Assembly: GCA_046074645.1 (NCBI GenBank)
Contig: JBJTOP010000353.1
Coordinates: 1-64,000 of the forward strand
Direction: 5' to 3'
Source: SXXK01 sp046074645
GTDB taxonomy: Bacteria > Planctomycetota > Planctomycetia > Planctomycetales > Planctomycetaceae
DNA length: 64,000 bases
Shown: in pieces, positions 55,911 to 64,000 of the stretch
Layout: each line of letters starts with the position of its first letter
Position numbering within the stretch: the first letter of the stretch is position 1
The notes under the pieces: model-generated
Database searches by the model: none
The model's input: the letters and a program-made list of their open reading frames with translations, nothing else
What the model was told of the DNA's origin: nothing
Position numbers and translations under genes: made by a program

Positions 55911-58532
55911 TCAACCACCAAGCTGTCGACTGAGTTCCGTGGCGCCGGCAGCGATGGCGTCTTCGAGTTTTTCGATGAGTTTTGCACCGGCTTCTGCGAG
56001 ATCGGGGCGTCCACCACCACCGCCACCGGCAGCCGCTGCGGCTGCTTTGACGGCATTGCCTGCGTGCAGATTTTTGTCTTTGACGAGCGGTTTGCTGACG
56101 GCGGATATGAGGGCTACTTTGCCGTCAATGACAGCGCCGAGCACGAGTGCCACGGGACTGTATTTATCTCGCAGCTGATCGGCGAAATCGCGGAGGGCTT
56201 CGCGGGAGACATTCTGCAGTGAGCGAGCGATGATGCGAACGCCATTGATGACCGGGGCATCCTGAGCGAGGTCACCGATGGCATCAGCAACGGCGGAGGC
56301 TGTGAGTTCAGCGATTTGTTTCTGAAGAGTGCGCACTTCCTGCTGGAGGGCTTCGACGCGGCCTGGGAGTTCGGTGGCCTGGGGGGCTTTGAGCTGTCGC
56401 TGGAGTCGGGAGATGAGTTCGTCAGTATCGCGGCTTTTCTGGAGTGCTTTGGGGCCTGTGAGAGCGGTGATGCGACGAACGCCGCGGGCGACGGGTTCTT
56501 CGGAAACGACGCGGCACAGTCCGACCTGGCCGGTACTGGAGAGATGCGTACCGCCACAAAGTTCGACGCTGAAGTCTCCCATGGTGACTACGCGGACTTC
56601 GTCGGGATACTTTTCGCCGAAGAGGGCCATCGCGCCGCGTTTGCGGGCGTCTTCGATGGGGAGCAGCTCGGTGACGACCGGGGCACCGCTGGCGATGCAC
56701 GCGTTAATGATGTCCTCGACCTGATGCACTTCAGCTGGCGTGAGTGCCTGGTTGTGGGCGAAGTCGAAGCGGAGTTCATCCTGCTGAACGCGGGAACCGC
56801 GCTGGGTGGCATTTTTTCCAACGGTGCAATGCAGAGCATGGTGCAGGATGTGGGTGGCGGAATGGGCACGGCGAATACCGCTGCGGCGATCCGCATCCAC
56901 CTGGGCGCTCACGTGCATTCCTTCGCTGAGTTTCCCTTTGAGCAGATGGCCGATGTGCATCCAGAGATCGCCGTCTTTCTGAGTATCGACGATGTGGAAT
57001 TCAAAACCATCGGCCGAGAGTGTTCCGGAGTCACCGACCTGACCACCGGATTCGGCATAGAATGGACTTCGGTCGAGCGCCACGCCGAGCGGTTCTGTGT
57101 GGCCGATCTCGGAGAATTCCGGGACAAGTTCGCCACTGGATATGATCCCGATGATTCGGCTTTCTGAATGCAGGCTGTCATAGCCAAGGAAGCGAGTGCC
57201 TCCCTGTTTTTTGAGCGAATCGATGGGGCCGGCGCTCATTACGGAATCCGCAAAGGCACCACTGCCACTTGTAGCTTCGTGCCGTCGGCGGGCCTTGTCG
57301 TAGCCTTCGCGGTCCACGGTCAGATTGTTCTGTGCGGCGAGCGTTTCGGTGAGCTCGATGAGAAAGCCGTAGGTGGCCTGAAGATCAAAGGCATCTTCTC
57401 CGGAGATAACGCCGGTGGACTTTGCTTTTGCAGCCAGCTTCTCGAACCGCGGCATACCACGATCGACGACATCCAGAAACTGTTCTTCCTCGGCGCGAAT
57501 CACATTGGAAACGGTTTCCACTGTCTCGGCGATTTCCGGATATGGTGTCCGCATGGCCTGGACGACTGCGGGAACCAGCGAATGCAGGAAGGGGGTGTTG
57601 CGTCCGAGGAGGTAACCTTCCATGGCGGCTCGGCGGAGCAGCAGGCGGACGATGTAGTTCGCTTTTTCGGGACCGGGGACGGCACCTTCGTGAATGGCGA
57701 AAGTGCAGGCGCGCACGTGATCGGCAATTCGGCGGCAGGCACGGCCATGGGCGGCATCGTAACTGTATTTAAGCTTCAGGACATCGCCAACGGTGTTGCA
57801 GAGTGGTTTGAGGATATCAATTTCGAAATTGCTGAGCACTCCCTGGAGGCAGGAGGCGCAGCGTTCGAGCCCCATGCCGGTGTCGATGTTCTGTTTCGGG
57901 AGCGGGTGCAGGTTGCCAGGTGGGTTGCCCACACGATTGAACTGAGTGAACACGAGATTCCAGATCTCGACGGGCTTCGTGGCGCCGGGTGCGAGGTAAT
58001 AGATTTCGGAACAGGGGCCGCAGACACCGTCGGGACCCTGGGAAGGCGCTGATGCAGGCCAGAAGTTTTCGGATTCGTCGCAGCGACTGATTCGGTCAGC
58101 CGGGAGCTTGATTTCGTTGTTCCAGATACCGAAGGCTTCGTCGTCGTCGAGATAGACCGTGACGGTGAGTCGTCCTGGGTCGAGTCCCAGCCAGCGGCGG
58201 TCGGTCAGAAATTCCCAGGCCCAGTGAATCGCCTCGCGTTTGAAATAGTCGCCGAAGGAAAAGTTGCCAAGCATTTCAAAAAAGGTGTGGTGATAGGCGG
58301 TCACTCCCACGTTACCAATATCGCCCGTGCGCAGACATTTCTGGCTGGTGGTGGCTTTGGTGAAATCCAGCGGGCCAATACCCAGGAACTGATTTTTGAA
58401 CTGATTCATACCCGCCGGAGTGAACAGTACGGTGGGATCGTCCTTCGGAATGAGCACGTCACTGGGGCGGCGCACACAGCCTTTGGATTCGAAAAACGAA
58501 AGGTATTTTTCGCGCAGTTCGTCGGTTTTCAT
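55911..58532 (-). CDS. alaS: Alanyl-tRNA synthetase
   Basis: This enzyme charges tRNA-Ala and clears misacylated tRNA. The 873 residues include the class II catalytic domain (FFESKGCVRRPSDVLIPKDD, GMNQFKNQFLGIGPLDFTKA), the editing-domain zinc motifs HSATHILHHAL and CGGTHLSSTGQVG, and a C-terminal DHHA1 domain with a Gly-rich stretch (AAAAAGGGGGGRPDLAEAG). The length is typical. Confidence 0.98.
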   Translation of the reverse strand: MKTDELREKYLSFFESKGCVRRPSDVLIPKDDPTVLFTPAGMNQFKNQFLGIGPLDFTKATTSQKCLRTGDIGNVGVTAYHHTFFEMLGNFSFGDYFKREAIHWAWEFLTDRRWLGLDPGRLTVTVYLDDDEAFGIWNNEIKLPADRISRCDESENFWPASAPSQGPDGVCGPCSEIYYLAPGATKPVEIWNLVFTQFNRVGNPPGNLHPLPKQNIDTGMGLERCASCLQGVLSNFEIDILKPLCNTVGDVLKLKYSYDAAHGRACRRIADHVRACTFAIHEGAVPGPEKANYIVRLLLRRAAMEGYLLGRNTPFLHSLVPAVVQAMRTPYPEIAETVETVSNVIRAEEEQFLDVVDRGMPRFEKLAAKAKSTGVISGEDAFDLQATYGFLIELTETLAAQNNLTVDREGYDKARRRHEATSGSGAFADSVMSAGPIDSLKKQGGTRFLGYDSLHSESRIIGIISSGELVPEFSEIGHTEPLGVALDRSPFYAESGGQVGDSGTLSADGFEFHIVDTQKDGDLWMHIGHLLKGKLSEGMHVSAQVDADRRSGIRRAHSATHILHHALHCTVGKNATQRGSRVQQDELRFDFAHNQALTPAEVHQVEDIINACIASGAPVVTELLPIEDARKRGAMALFGEKYPDEVRVVTMGDFSVELCGGTHLSSTGQVGLCRVVSEEPVARGVRRITALTGPKALQKSRDTDELISRLQRQLKAPQATELPGRVEALQQEVRTLQKQIAELTASAVADAIGDLAQDAPVINGVRIIARSLQNVSREALRDFADQLRDKYSPVALVLGAVIDGKVALISAVSKPLVKDKNLHAGNAVKAAAAAAGGGGGGRPDLAEAGAKLIEKLEDAIAAGATELSRQLGG

Positions 58533-58876
58533 GGCAGGTAATGTGTTGGGCTACAGGAACGGGGCCGGCATTGCGGACGTCACAACGAGCGATCGCGGGG
58601 CGGGAACGCCACGATAGTCTATCCAGTTTGAACCGGAGATGCACGCCTGCGAGGGGAACAGGAGTCTGGGGGAAGTCAATGAGAATCCGCACCGATTTCT
58701 CCAAAACCAGCGGCTTTTCCCACCGAATTCCCCTGAATCTTTTCTACCTCTGTCCGGGTTTGCAGTGGACAGGGCCAGGCCGGGCAGTCGAGAATTGGCG
58801 TGCATGGGCCACTGTCGTTTTTCTTTTCGCAGAGCGAAAAGCGACTCTGGCACTCCATCAACGGAATTCACTTCGC
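58533..58876. other. Divergent region between alaS and the PSCyt gene
   Basis: About 340 bases hold the upstream regions of both genes. The plus-strand frame is open from 58541 into the PSCyt gene, but this part is not protein-like (Arg/Ser/Gly-rich, no family similarity), so the ATG at 58877 is preferred. No strong promoter or RNA structure was found. Confidence 0.5.
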
Positions 58877-61258
58877 ATGTCGCCGCTCCGTCTGTTCTTC
58901 ATCAGCCTCCTGCCGGGACTCTGCTGTTCGCTGCCCGCGGTCGCTCAGCAGACGCAGCCCGCCTTCACTGAAGAACAAATCACGTGGTTCGAAAGCCGCG
59001 TCCGTCCACTGCTCGCCCAACACTGCTTTGAATGTCACAGCAGCGATGCGAAAACGACTCGAGCCGGATTGAAACTCGACTCTCGAGCTGCAGTGCTCAA
59101 GGGAGGCGACACTGGTCCGGCCATCGTTCCCGAACGTCCCGACGAAAGTCTGCTGCTCCAGGCTGTCCGCTGGCAGGGTCTGGAAATGCCTCCTGCCGGA
59201 AAGCTCAATCCGCAGGACATCGAAGTGCTGGTCGAATGGGTGCGGCAGGGAGCCCCCTGGCCCGATACGGCCTCGGCGTCCACCGCAGAACGCTCGTGGG
59301 ACTTCAATCAGCTCCGCGGCGAACACTGGGCCTGGCAGCCGATTCAGCGGCCAGCAGTTCCACCCGTTCAGAATGCCGCGTGGATCGCCACCCCCATTGA
59401 TTCCTTCATACTTCAGAAACTGGAAGCAAACGGCCTGCAGCCCGCGGCCCCGGCTTCCCCACGCGTGTTCCTGCGACGGCTTTCTCTGGATCTCATCGGA
59501 ATCCTGCCCACACCAGCCCAGCTGCAGGAGTTTGAAGAGGCTGTCGCGGTCAATCGGCAGGCAGCTGTAGATACCGCCATTGACAGGCTCCTTGATCAGC
59601 CTCAATACGGCGAACGCTGGGGACGCTTCTGGCTCGATGTGGCCCGTTACAGTGACGGTTTTGGCGGTTTCCTCGACGGAGCTGCTCTGCCGCACGCGTG
59701 GCGTTACCGGGACTGGGTCGTGCGGGCACTCAACCACGATTTGCCAATCAATGAATTTCTGCGTCTGCAGATCTCCGGAGATTTGGCGACGCCCCCGCAG
59801 CCGGAAGCCACGGGATTCCTTGCATTGGGCCCGACCTATGTTTCTGACGGCGGTGATCCCGACGCCATCGCTCAGGCCCGCGCAGAAACGCTCGATGACC
59901 GCGTCGATACACTCACCCGCGGCCTGCTGGGACTCACCGTCTCCTGTGCTCGCTGCCACGACCACAAGTTCGATCCCATCCCGCAACTCGACTACTATTC
60001 TCTCGCCGGTATCTTCAACAATTCCGTAAACCGCGAAGCCCCGCTTGTACCTGCAGAAGTCGTACAGGAATTCAATAACCACCAGCAGCAACTCAAGCAG
60101 GTCCAGGACCGAATACGCGGTCGGAAGGAAATGGCAGACCAGAAAAAACGACCACTTGATGAAGCCGAATCTGCTGCTCAAAAGGCCGACGAAGAGATGC
60201 TCTCACAGCTCCAGGCCAACTCACCACCGCACTTCCCCGTCGCCCACGCGCTTGCCGAATCCGGCGCCGCTGATATGCCGCTGGCCATTCGCGGCAACCT
60301 GCGTAAGCCCGGTCCCGTGGCGCCTCGCAGGATGCTGCGAATTCTTGAACCCGGCGATGTTCCGTTCACTTCCGGCAGTGGCCGCGCACAGCTCGCTGAC
60401 GCCATCGTTGACCGCCGCAATCCACTCACCGCACGCGTGCTCGTCAATCGCATCTGGCTGCAGCACTTCGGGCAGGGTCTCGTGAGAACACCTGGTAATT
60501 TCGGGAAGCTCGGCCAGCCTCCCACGCACCCTGAACTGCTCGACTGGCTTGCCGCAGAACTCCACGACGGGCCTGCCCCCTGGTCGCTGAAGCATCTTCA
60601 TCGAGTCATCCTGCGTTCCTCCGCCTGGCAGATGGCCAGCAGTATGAACGCGGCAGCCTTCGCAGTCGATGCCGACAACCGTCTGCTGTGGCGGATGAAC
60701 CCTCGACGAATGGATGTGGAAGCGTGGCGCGATGCCATGCTGGCAGCCACCGGCGAACTCGACCTCGCACCGGGTGGCCCCCCCGTTGAATCGCTGCTCA
60801 ATACCCCTCGCAGAACGATTTATGCTGCCGTGAGCCGCAATGGTGATCGCTATGCATCCGACAGCTTTCTGCGACTGTTCGATTTTCCGTTGCCACGAGC
60901 GACCAGCGAAGGCCGGGGGACCAGCGTCGTCCCGCAGCAGTCGCTGTTTCTGATGAACAGTTCGTTCATGGCGGCTCGGTCGCGAGCCCTCGCGGCGCGA
61001 CTGGAACGTGAGGCTTCTGACGACACCGGTCGCATCGATCTGGCCTGCCGGCTGCTCTTTGGAAGGCCCGCCGAGGCTGCCGATCAACTACTTGGGCAGG
61101 AGTTTCTGGCAGAGGCGCGAGCTGGCGGCGAAACCGTGGAAGACGCAGCAGGTCAGCAGAAAGACAGCAGACCATCCGCCCTGCAGCAACCGCTCACCCC
61201 ATGGCAGCAATATGCTCAGGTTCTGCTCAGCTGCAGCGAATTCATGCACATCGAATAA
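58877..61258 (+). CDS. PSCyt1/PSCyt2/PSD1 (DUF1549-DUF1553) cytochrome c-type protein
   Basis: A 793-residue exported protein typical of planctomycetes. After a signal peptide ending near PAVAQQ, a cytochrome-like domain has the heme motif CFECH (C50, C53, H54) and a distal Met in GLEMPPAGKL. DUF1549 (PSCyt2) follows with a second heme motif CARCH near residue 358, then a coiled-coil-like stretch and the C-terminal DUF1553 (PSD1). Such proteins are thought to take part in periplasmic electron transfer linked to polysaccharide use, which is not proven. It ends ten bases before a DUF1501 gene, the usual partner. Confidence 0.95.
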   Translation: MSPLRLFFISLLPGLCCSLPAVAQQTQPAFTEEQITWFESRVRPLLAQHCFECHSSDAKTTRAGLKLDSRAAVLKGGDTGPAIVPERPDESLLLQAVRWQGLEMPPAGKLNPQDIEVLVEWVRQGAPWPDTASASTAERSWDFNQLRGEHWAWQPIQRPAVPPVQNAAWIATPIDSFILQKLEANGLQPAAPASPRVFLRRLSLDLIGILPTPAQLQEFEEAVAVNRQAAVDTAIDRLLDQPQYGERWGRFWLDVARYSDGFGGFLDGAALPHAWRYRDWVVRALNHDLPINEFLRLQISGDLATPPQPEATGFLALGPTYVSDGGDPDAIAQARAETLDDRVDTLTRGLLGLTVSCARCHDHKFDPIPQLDYYSLAGIFNNSVNREAPLVPAEVVQEFNNHQQQLKQVQDRIRGRKEMADQKKRPLDEAESAAQKADEEMLSQLQANSPPHFPVAHALAESGAADMPLAIRGNLRKPGPVAPRRMLRILEPGDVPFTSGSGRAQLADAIVDRRNPLTARVLVNRIWLQHFGQGLVRTPGNFGKLGQPPTHPELLDWLAAELHDGPAPWSLKHLHRVILRSSAWQMASSMNAAAFAVDADNRLLWRMNPRRMDVEAWRDAMLAATGELDLAPGGPPVESLLNTPRRTIYAAVSRNGDRYASDSFLRLFDFPLPRATSEGRGTSVVPQQSLFLMNSSFMAARSRALAARLEREASDDTGRIDLACRLLFGRPAEAADQLLGQEFLAEARAGGETVEDAAGQQKDSRPSALQQPLTPWQQYAQVLLSCSEFMHIE

Positions 61259-61268
61259 GGATCTTGTC

Positions 61269-62723
61269 ATGAGCACTTTTCACATCAACCCTCTGCCACC
61301 ATTCAGTCGCCGGGAATCGCTGCGCAGAATGGGAGCCGGTTTCGGCAGCATGGGGCTGGCTGCTGCGATGATGGACGGCAACGCGCTGGCAGCACCTCGA
61401 GCAGTTGGTTTCAGTCCAGTGACTGTCGGCTCGATTTCTCCACTCGCGGTCAAAGCCCCCCATTTCGCGCCAAAGGCCAAACGCATCATCCAACTATTCA
61501 TGCCTGGCGGTCCTTCGCAGGTGGACACGTTTGATTACAAACCCGAGATCGCTCGGTATGCCGGTCAGCGACCAGCCGAAGTCGACCGAAAATCACTTCG
61601 CAACACCCGCAACGGACTCTTCCCTTCACCTTTCCGTTTTCGTCAGCACGGTGAATGCGGACGCTGGGTGAGCGACATCTTTCCAAAGGTGGCCGAATGC
61701 GTGGACGACATCTGCTTTATTCACTCCATGCACACCGACATCCCGGAACATGCCGGTGCAATGCTGATGATGAACCTCGGACATCTGCAGCCGAACCGTC
61801 CCAGTATGGGATCGTGGCTGGTGTATGGCCTTGGAACAGACAACCAGAACCTCCCTGGCTTTGTGGCGATGTCTCCACGGGCTCAGCCTCGCGGTGGTCA
61901 GGCGAACTGGGGCAGTAGCTTTCTTCCGGGAGCGTATACGGGCTGTTATGTCAATATTCATGACATGCGTCCGGAGTCCGTACTCCAGGATCTGCGGAAT
62001 AATTTCGTCACACCGATCGACCAGCGCCGCCAGGCCGCACTGCTTGCCCGACTCAATCGCCTGCACGCCGACCAGCAGCAGGACGCGGCGCTGGAAAGTC
62101 GGATCTCGGCGATGGAGATGGCGTTCAGGATGCAGTTCAGCGTACCGGAGGCGTTCGATATTTCCGGGGAAACCGAATCCACGCGGAAGCTCTACGGGGA
62201 CAGTGAATACGCCAAAGGTTGCCTGCTCGCGCGACGACTGGTGGAACGCGGAGTTCGTGCAGTGCAATTGTCGCTGTCAATAGACGGCTACGACATTGCC
62301 TGGGATACCGGGCACGACAACATCGAAGGTGGTCATACAGTACTGGCGCGGGCCTGTGACGAGGGAATCGCGGCACTGATTCAGGACCTGAAACAGCGTG
62401 GTCTGTTTGAGGAAACGCTGCTGGTGTGGGGCGGCGAATTCGGCCGCGCGCCCACGTCTGAAGGACAGAAGGGTCGCGACCATGATCACTACGGCTACAC
62501 CGTCTGGCTGGCCGGCGGCGGCGTCCGTGGTGGCATAGCGTGGGGCGCCACCGACCAGTTTGGCTGTTCAGCAGTCGAAAACCGCGTCCACGTGCACGAC
62601 CTGCACGCCACGATCCTGCACCTGATGGGGCTGGACCATGAACGACTGACTTACCGGTATTCGGGGAGGGACTATCGACTGACCGACGTCCATGGGCGGG
62701 TGATTGGGGAGATTATTGCGTGA
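61269..62723 (+). CDS. DUF1501 domain protein
   Basis: A 484-residue protein that usually accompanies PSCyt/PSD1 genes. The N terminus SRRESLRRMGAGFGSMGLAA resembles a twin-arginine export signal. The domain has IQLFMPGGPSQVDTFDYKPE, a His-rich FIHSMHTDIPEHAG and metal-site-like GGEFGRAP then GRDHDHYGY, giving a sulfatase/alkaline-phosphatase-like fold. Function unknown. The start ATG at 61269 is ten bases after the previous gene, so the two form an operon. A hairpin (GATGACC / GGTCATC, 62722-62746) overlaps the stop. Confidence 0.93.
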   Translation: MSTFHINPLPPFSRRESLRRMGAGFGSMGLAAAMMDGNALAAPRAVGFSPVTVGSISPLAVKAPHFAPKAKRIIQLFMPGGPSQVDTFDYKPEIARYAGQRPAEVDRKSLRNTRNGLFPSPFRFRQHGECGRWVSDIFPKVAECVDDICFIHSMHTDIPEHAGAMLMMNLGHLQPNRPSMGSWLVYGLGTDNQNLPGFVAMSPRAQPRGGQANWGSSFLPGAYTGCYVNIHDMRPESVLQDLRNNFVTPIDQRRQAALLARLNRLHADQQQDAALESRISAMEMAFRMQFSVPEAFDISGETESTRKLYGDSEYAKGCLLARRLVERGVRAVQLSLSIDGYDIAWDTGHDNIEGGHTVLARACDEGIAALIQDLKQRGLFEETLLVWGGEFGRAPTSEGQKGRDHDHYGYTVWLAGGGVRGGIAWGATDQFGCSAVENRVHVHDLHATILHLMGLDHERLTYRYSGRDYRLTDVHGRVIGEIIA

Positions 62724-62746
62724 TGACCGTCTTGATGCTGGTCATC
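62722..62746 (+). promoter_or_regulatory. Hairpin at the end of the PSCyt-DUF1501 operon
   Basis: Arms GATGACC / GGTCATC form seven pairs around an 11-base loop. The stem begins within the DUF1501 stop codon. No T-run follows, so termination would need Rho or another factor. Confidence 0.35.
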
Positions 62747-62823
62747 GGGTGCAAGGCTGGAGTTGCGGGAAATTTGGGGCATATGGAGTGCTTGTGTTGA
62801 ATGCTGGGTGGTAGTTTGGACCA

Positions 62824-63156
62824 TCACGCGGGCTTGTTGCCTGACAATTCGAGGCACAATCTGAGCAGAATTCGAATTCCGACCCGGTCAGGCAAAGTCT
62901 CAGACTGCTTCGTTCGCGATATAACCTCCTCAGCAGGCTCACCACCGCAGACGACGCGGGCAACTTCCTCGAACTGCTTGAACGCACATCGCTTCCTGAA
63001 CTTGCCAAAGTTGTTGCGGCGTAGTCCATGACTTTCCAAGTCATGGAACTGCAGGGTGTTCGCATCGAAAGGGAAGTGCTCAGACCATGATGCTCGTGTT
63101 CTCAAAAATTTTATCACAGACGCTGCCAACTCCGACTTTAATGCATCGATCGACAT
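62824..63156 (-). CDS. Possible hypothetical protein, about 110 residues
   Basis: The frame from ATG 63156 (MSIDALKSELAASVIKFLRT) reads like a small basic protein with a helical N terminus and a Phe-rich centre (FPFDANTLQFHDLESHG). A second in-frame ATG at 63201 would lengthen it by 15 residues. No family is recognised and an overlapping plus-strand frame is also open, so the call is tentative. Confidence 0.35.
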   Translation of the reverse strand: MSIDALKSELAASVIKFLRTRASWSEHFPFDANTLQFHDLESHGLRRNNFGKFRKRCAFKQFEEVARVVCGGEPAEEVISRTKQSETLPDRVGIRILLRLCLELSGNKPA

Positions 63157-63201
63157 TGGTGCAATGGTGTGCCTTTGCTTCGAAGTGATCGGTAAGTCCA
63201 A

Positions 63202-63538
63202 ATCTCCAGTCTCGCCACGCTGGAGGTTCTCTGTTGGGAAACATTACTGGTTGCTGACGGACACGTTGGCGAAACCACGTTTTTCTTTATTACTTGCGCT
63301 GATCGAGCACTTTATCTGTTGTGTTCAGGATTCGTTAAGCACTGATTGGGGCGGCCTTGCAGGTTCAAATCCGCTGGGGAATCCGGATTGGCTTCGCCTT
63401 AAACGGAGGAGCGACCGCAAGGGGATCGTGCCTGCTGGCTCCGTTGAGCTGAAGTCATGGAAGATCACTGACCAGAAACCTGAATCCGGAAGCCGTGAGC
63501 ATCAGTCATGAAGCCTGTCGTTCGCCAACTTTATTTGC
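63202..63538. other. Intergenic region with no clear gene
   Basis: A plus-strand frame crosses this region but its product is not protein-like. An inverted repeat AACGGAG / CTCCGTT (about 63402-63445) encloses a GACC-GCAA-GG core with a GNRA-type loop, so a small structured RNA is possible but not supported further. Confidence 0.35.
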
Positions 63539-64000
63539 GTGGCTGGTGATGAACTGGCGCGCGGAATTCCTCAAATCTGCAAAAGAACAGCGGGAATCGA
63601 TGCTGGCGAAATTGAACTGATCGACCCAAAGCGACTCAGTCTGCTTAATGCTGACTGCCCTGAAGAGTCGGATGTGTCGAGGTTTTTCAGGGAGTCGCTG
63701 AACAGATCGCTGGACAGTGATCCGGCGTCTGTGATTGCCGTGATTATTGACGCCACATCTGAGTTCAAGGCGATCAGCAAGTGGCTGTGCGAATCCCCTG
63801 AGACTGTCTGGGGGATGGTCCACCGAGCCTTTCAGCATTCGCAGGAAAGCACCAGCGTGCTGGGGAGCCTTGAACAAGAGTCGTCCGACAGCACAGCATT
63901 GAGGTCACTCGCGCTTGCAGGATTAGTGTCCAAAAGTGGCTGTCTGTCTCTGATCTGCCTTAGCCGGCTTGATTTTGGCGATCAGACAGAGGCGGAGCGA
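63539..64000 (+). CDS. Partial gene running off the window end
   Basis: One plus-strand frame stays open from a stop at 63509-63511 to the last base, about 154 codons from GTG 63539. The product has acidic, helix-rich sequence (RLSLLNADCPEESDVSRFFR, ASVIAVIIDATSEFKAISKW, QESTSVLGSLEQESS) and looks like a real soluble protein. No ATG lies near its beginning; the start could be GTG 63539 or the gene could be broken upstream. The family is not recognised. Confidence 0.6.
   Translation, partial: MAGDELARGIPQICKRTAGIDAGEIELIDPKRLSLLNADCPEESDVSRFFRESLNRSLDSDPASVIAVIIDATSEFKAISKWLCESPETVWGMVHRAFQHSQESTSVLGSLEQESSDSTALRSLALAGLVSKSGCLSLICLSRLDFGDQTEAER

Noticed and set aside
63360..63372. tRNA T-arm-like GGTTCAAATCC
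   Set aside because: Flanking bases do not form a five-pair T stem, and no acceptor, D or anticodon arm is present upstream; it also does not match tmRNA ends.

Overview
The window is chromosomal DNA from a planctomycete, most likely class Planctomycetia. The evidence is a PSCyt1/PSCyt2/PSD1 cytochrome c-type protein next to a DUF1501 protein (58.9-62.7 kb), an EF-Tu whose switch I region departs from the bacterial consensus, a divergent sigma-70 factor, and a lipoprotein-anchored MsrB. I infer the lineage from gene content and protein sequence; there is no rRNA gene to confirm it.

Layout. 0-12.5 kb: mixed genes, mostly on the plus strand. They include two heptamer repeat tracts, a HAD phosphatase, glucose-6-phosphate dehydrogenase, a DUF2335-like membrane protein, a DUF2071 protein, a secreted SUMF1/FGE-like protein and a polyprenol/diacylglycerol kinase-like membrane protein. 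A minus-strand group infC-msrB-(M41-like protease) follows, with infC starting at AUU. Then come a large secreted/membrane protein, two small hypotheticals and queE.

12.5-43.0 kb: one continuous minus-strand superoperon for transcription and translation. In transcription order it reads tRNA-Thr(UGU), tRNA-Tyr, tRNA-Gly, tRNA-Thr(GGU), tuf, rpmG, tRNA-Trp, secE, nusG, rplK, rplA, rplJ, rplL, rpoB, rpoC, rpsL, rpsG, fusA, rpsJ, rplC, rplD, rplW, rplB, rpsS, rplV, rpsC, rplP, rpmC, rpsQ, rplN, rplE, rpsN, rpsH, rplF, rplR, rpsE, rplO, secY, rpmJ, rpsM, rpsK, rpoA, rplQ. It ends at a perfect intrinsic terminator. Good sigma-70-like promoters can be read ahead of the first tRNA, rpsL and rpsJ. Hairpins sit after tuf, in the tuf leader, between rplL and rpoB, between rpsG and fusA, and between rpsJ and rplC. 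The usual partners rplX, rpmD, infA, adk, map and rpsD are missing from their standard places. rpsK carries an in-frame TAA in the middle of an otherwise fully conserved S11 sequence; this is the most surprising observation in the window.

43-64 kb: a sigma-70-family factor, a secreted alpha/beta hydrolase, the YchF ATPase, CTP synthase, an EamA transporter, a phosphoglucosamine/phosphomannomutase, three small unrecognised genes (one zinc-ribbon membrane protein coupled to a four-helix membrane protein), an AsmA-like protein, alaS, and the PSCyt/DUF1501 pair. The last 1.2 kb is poorly resolved and ends in an open gene that runs off the window. I found no CRISPR array, phage, insertion sequence or defence system. 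Nothing here is a clear new multi-gene system; the unusual biology lies in the translation and transcription genes.
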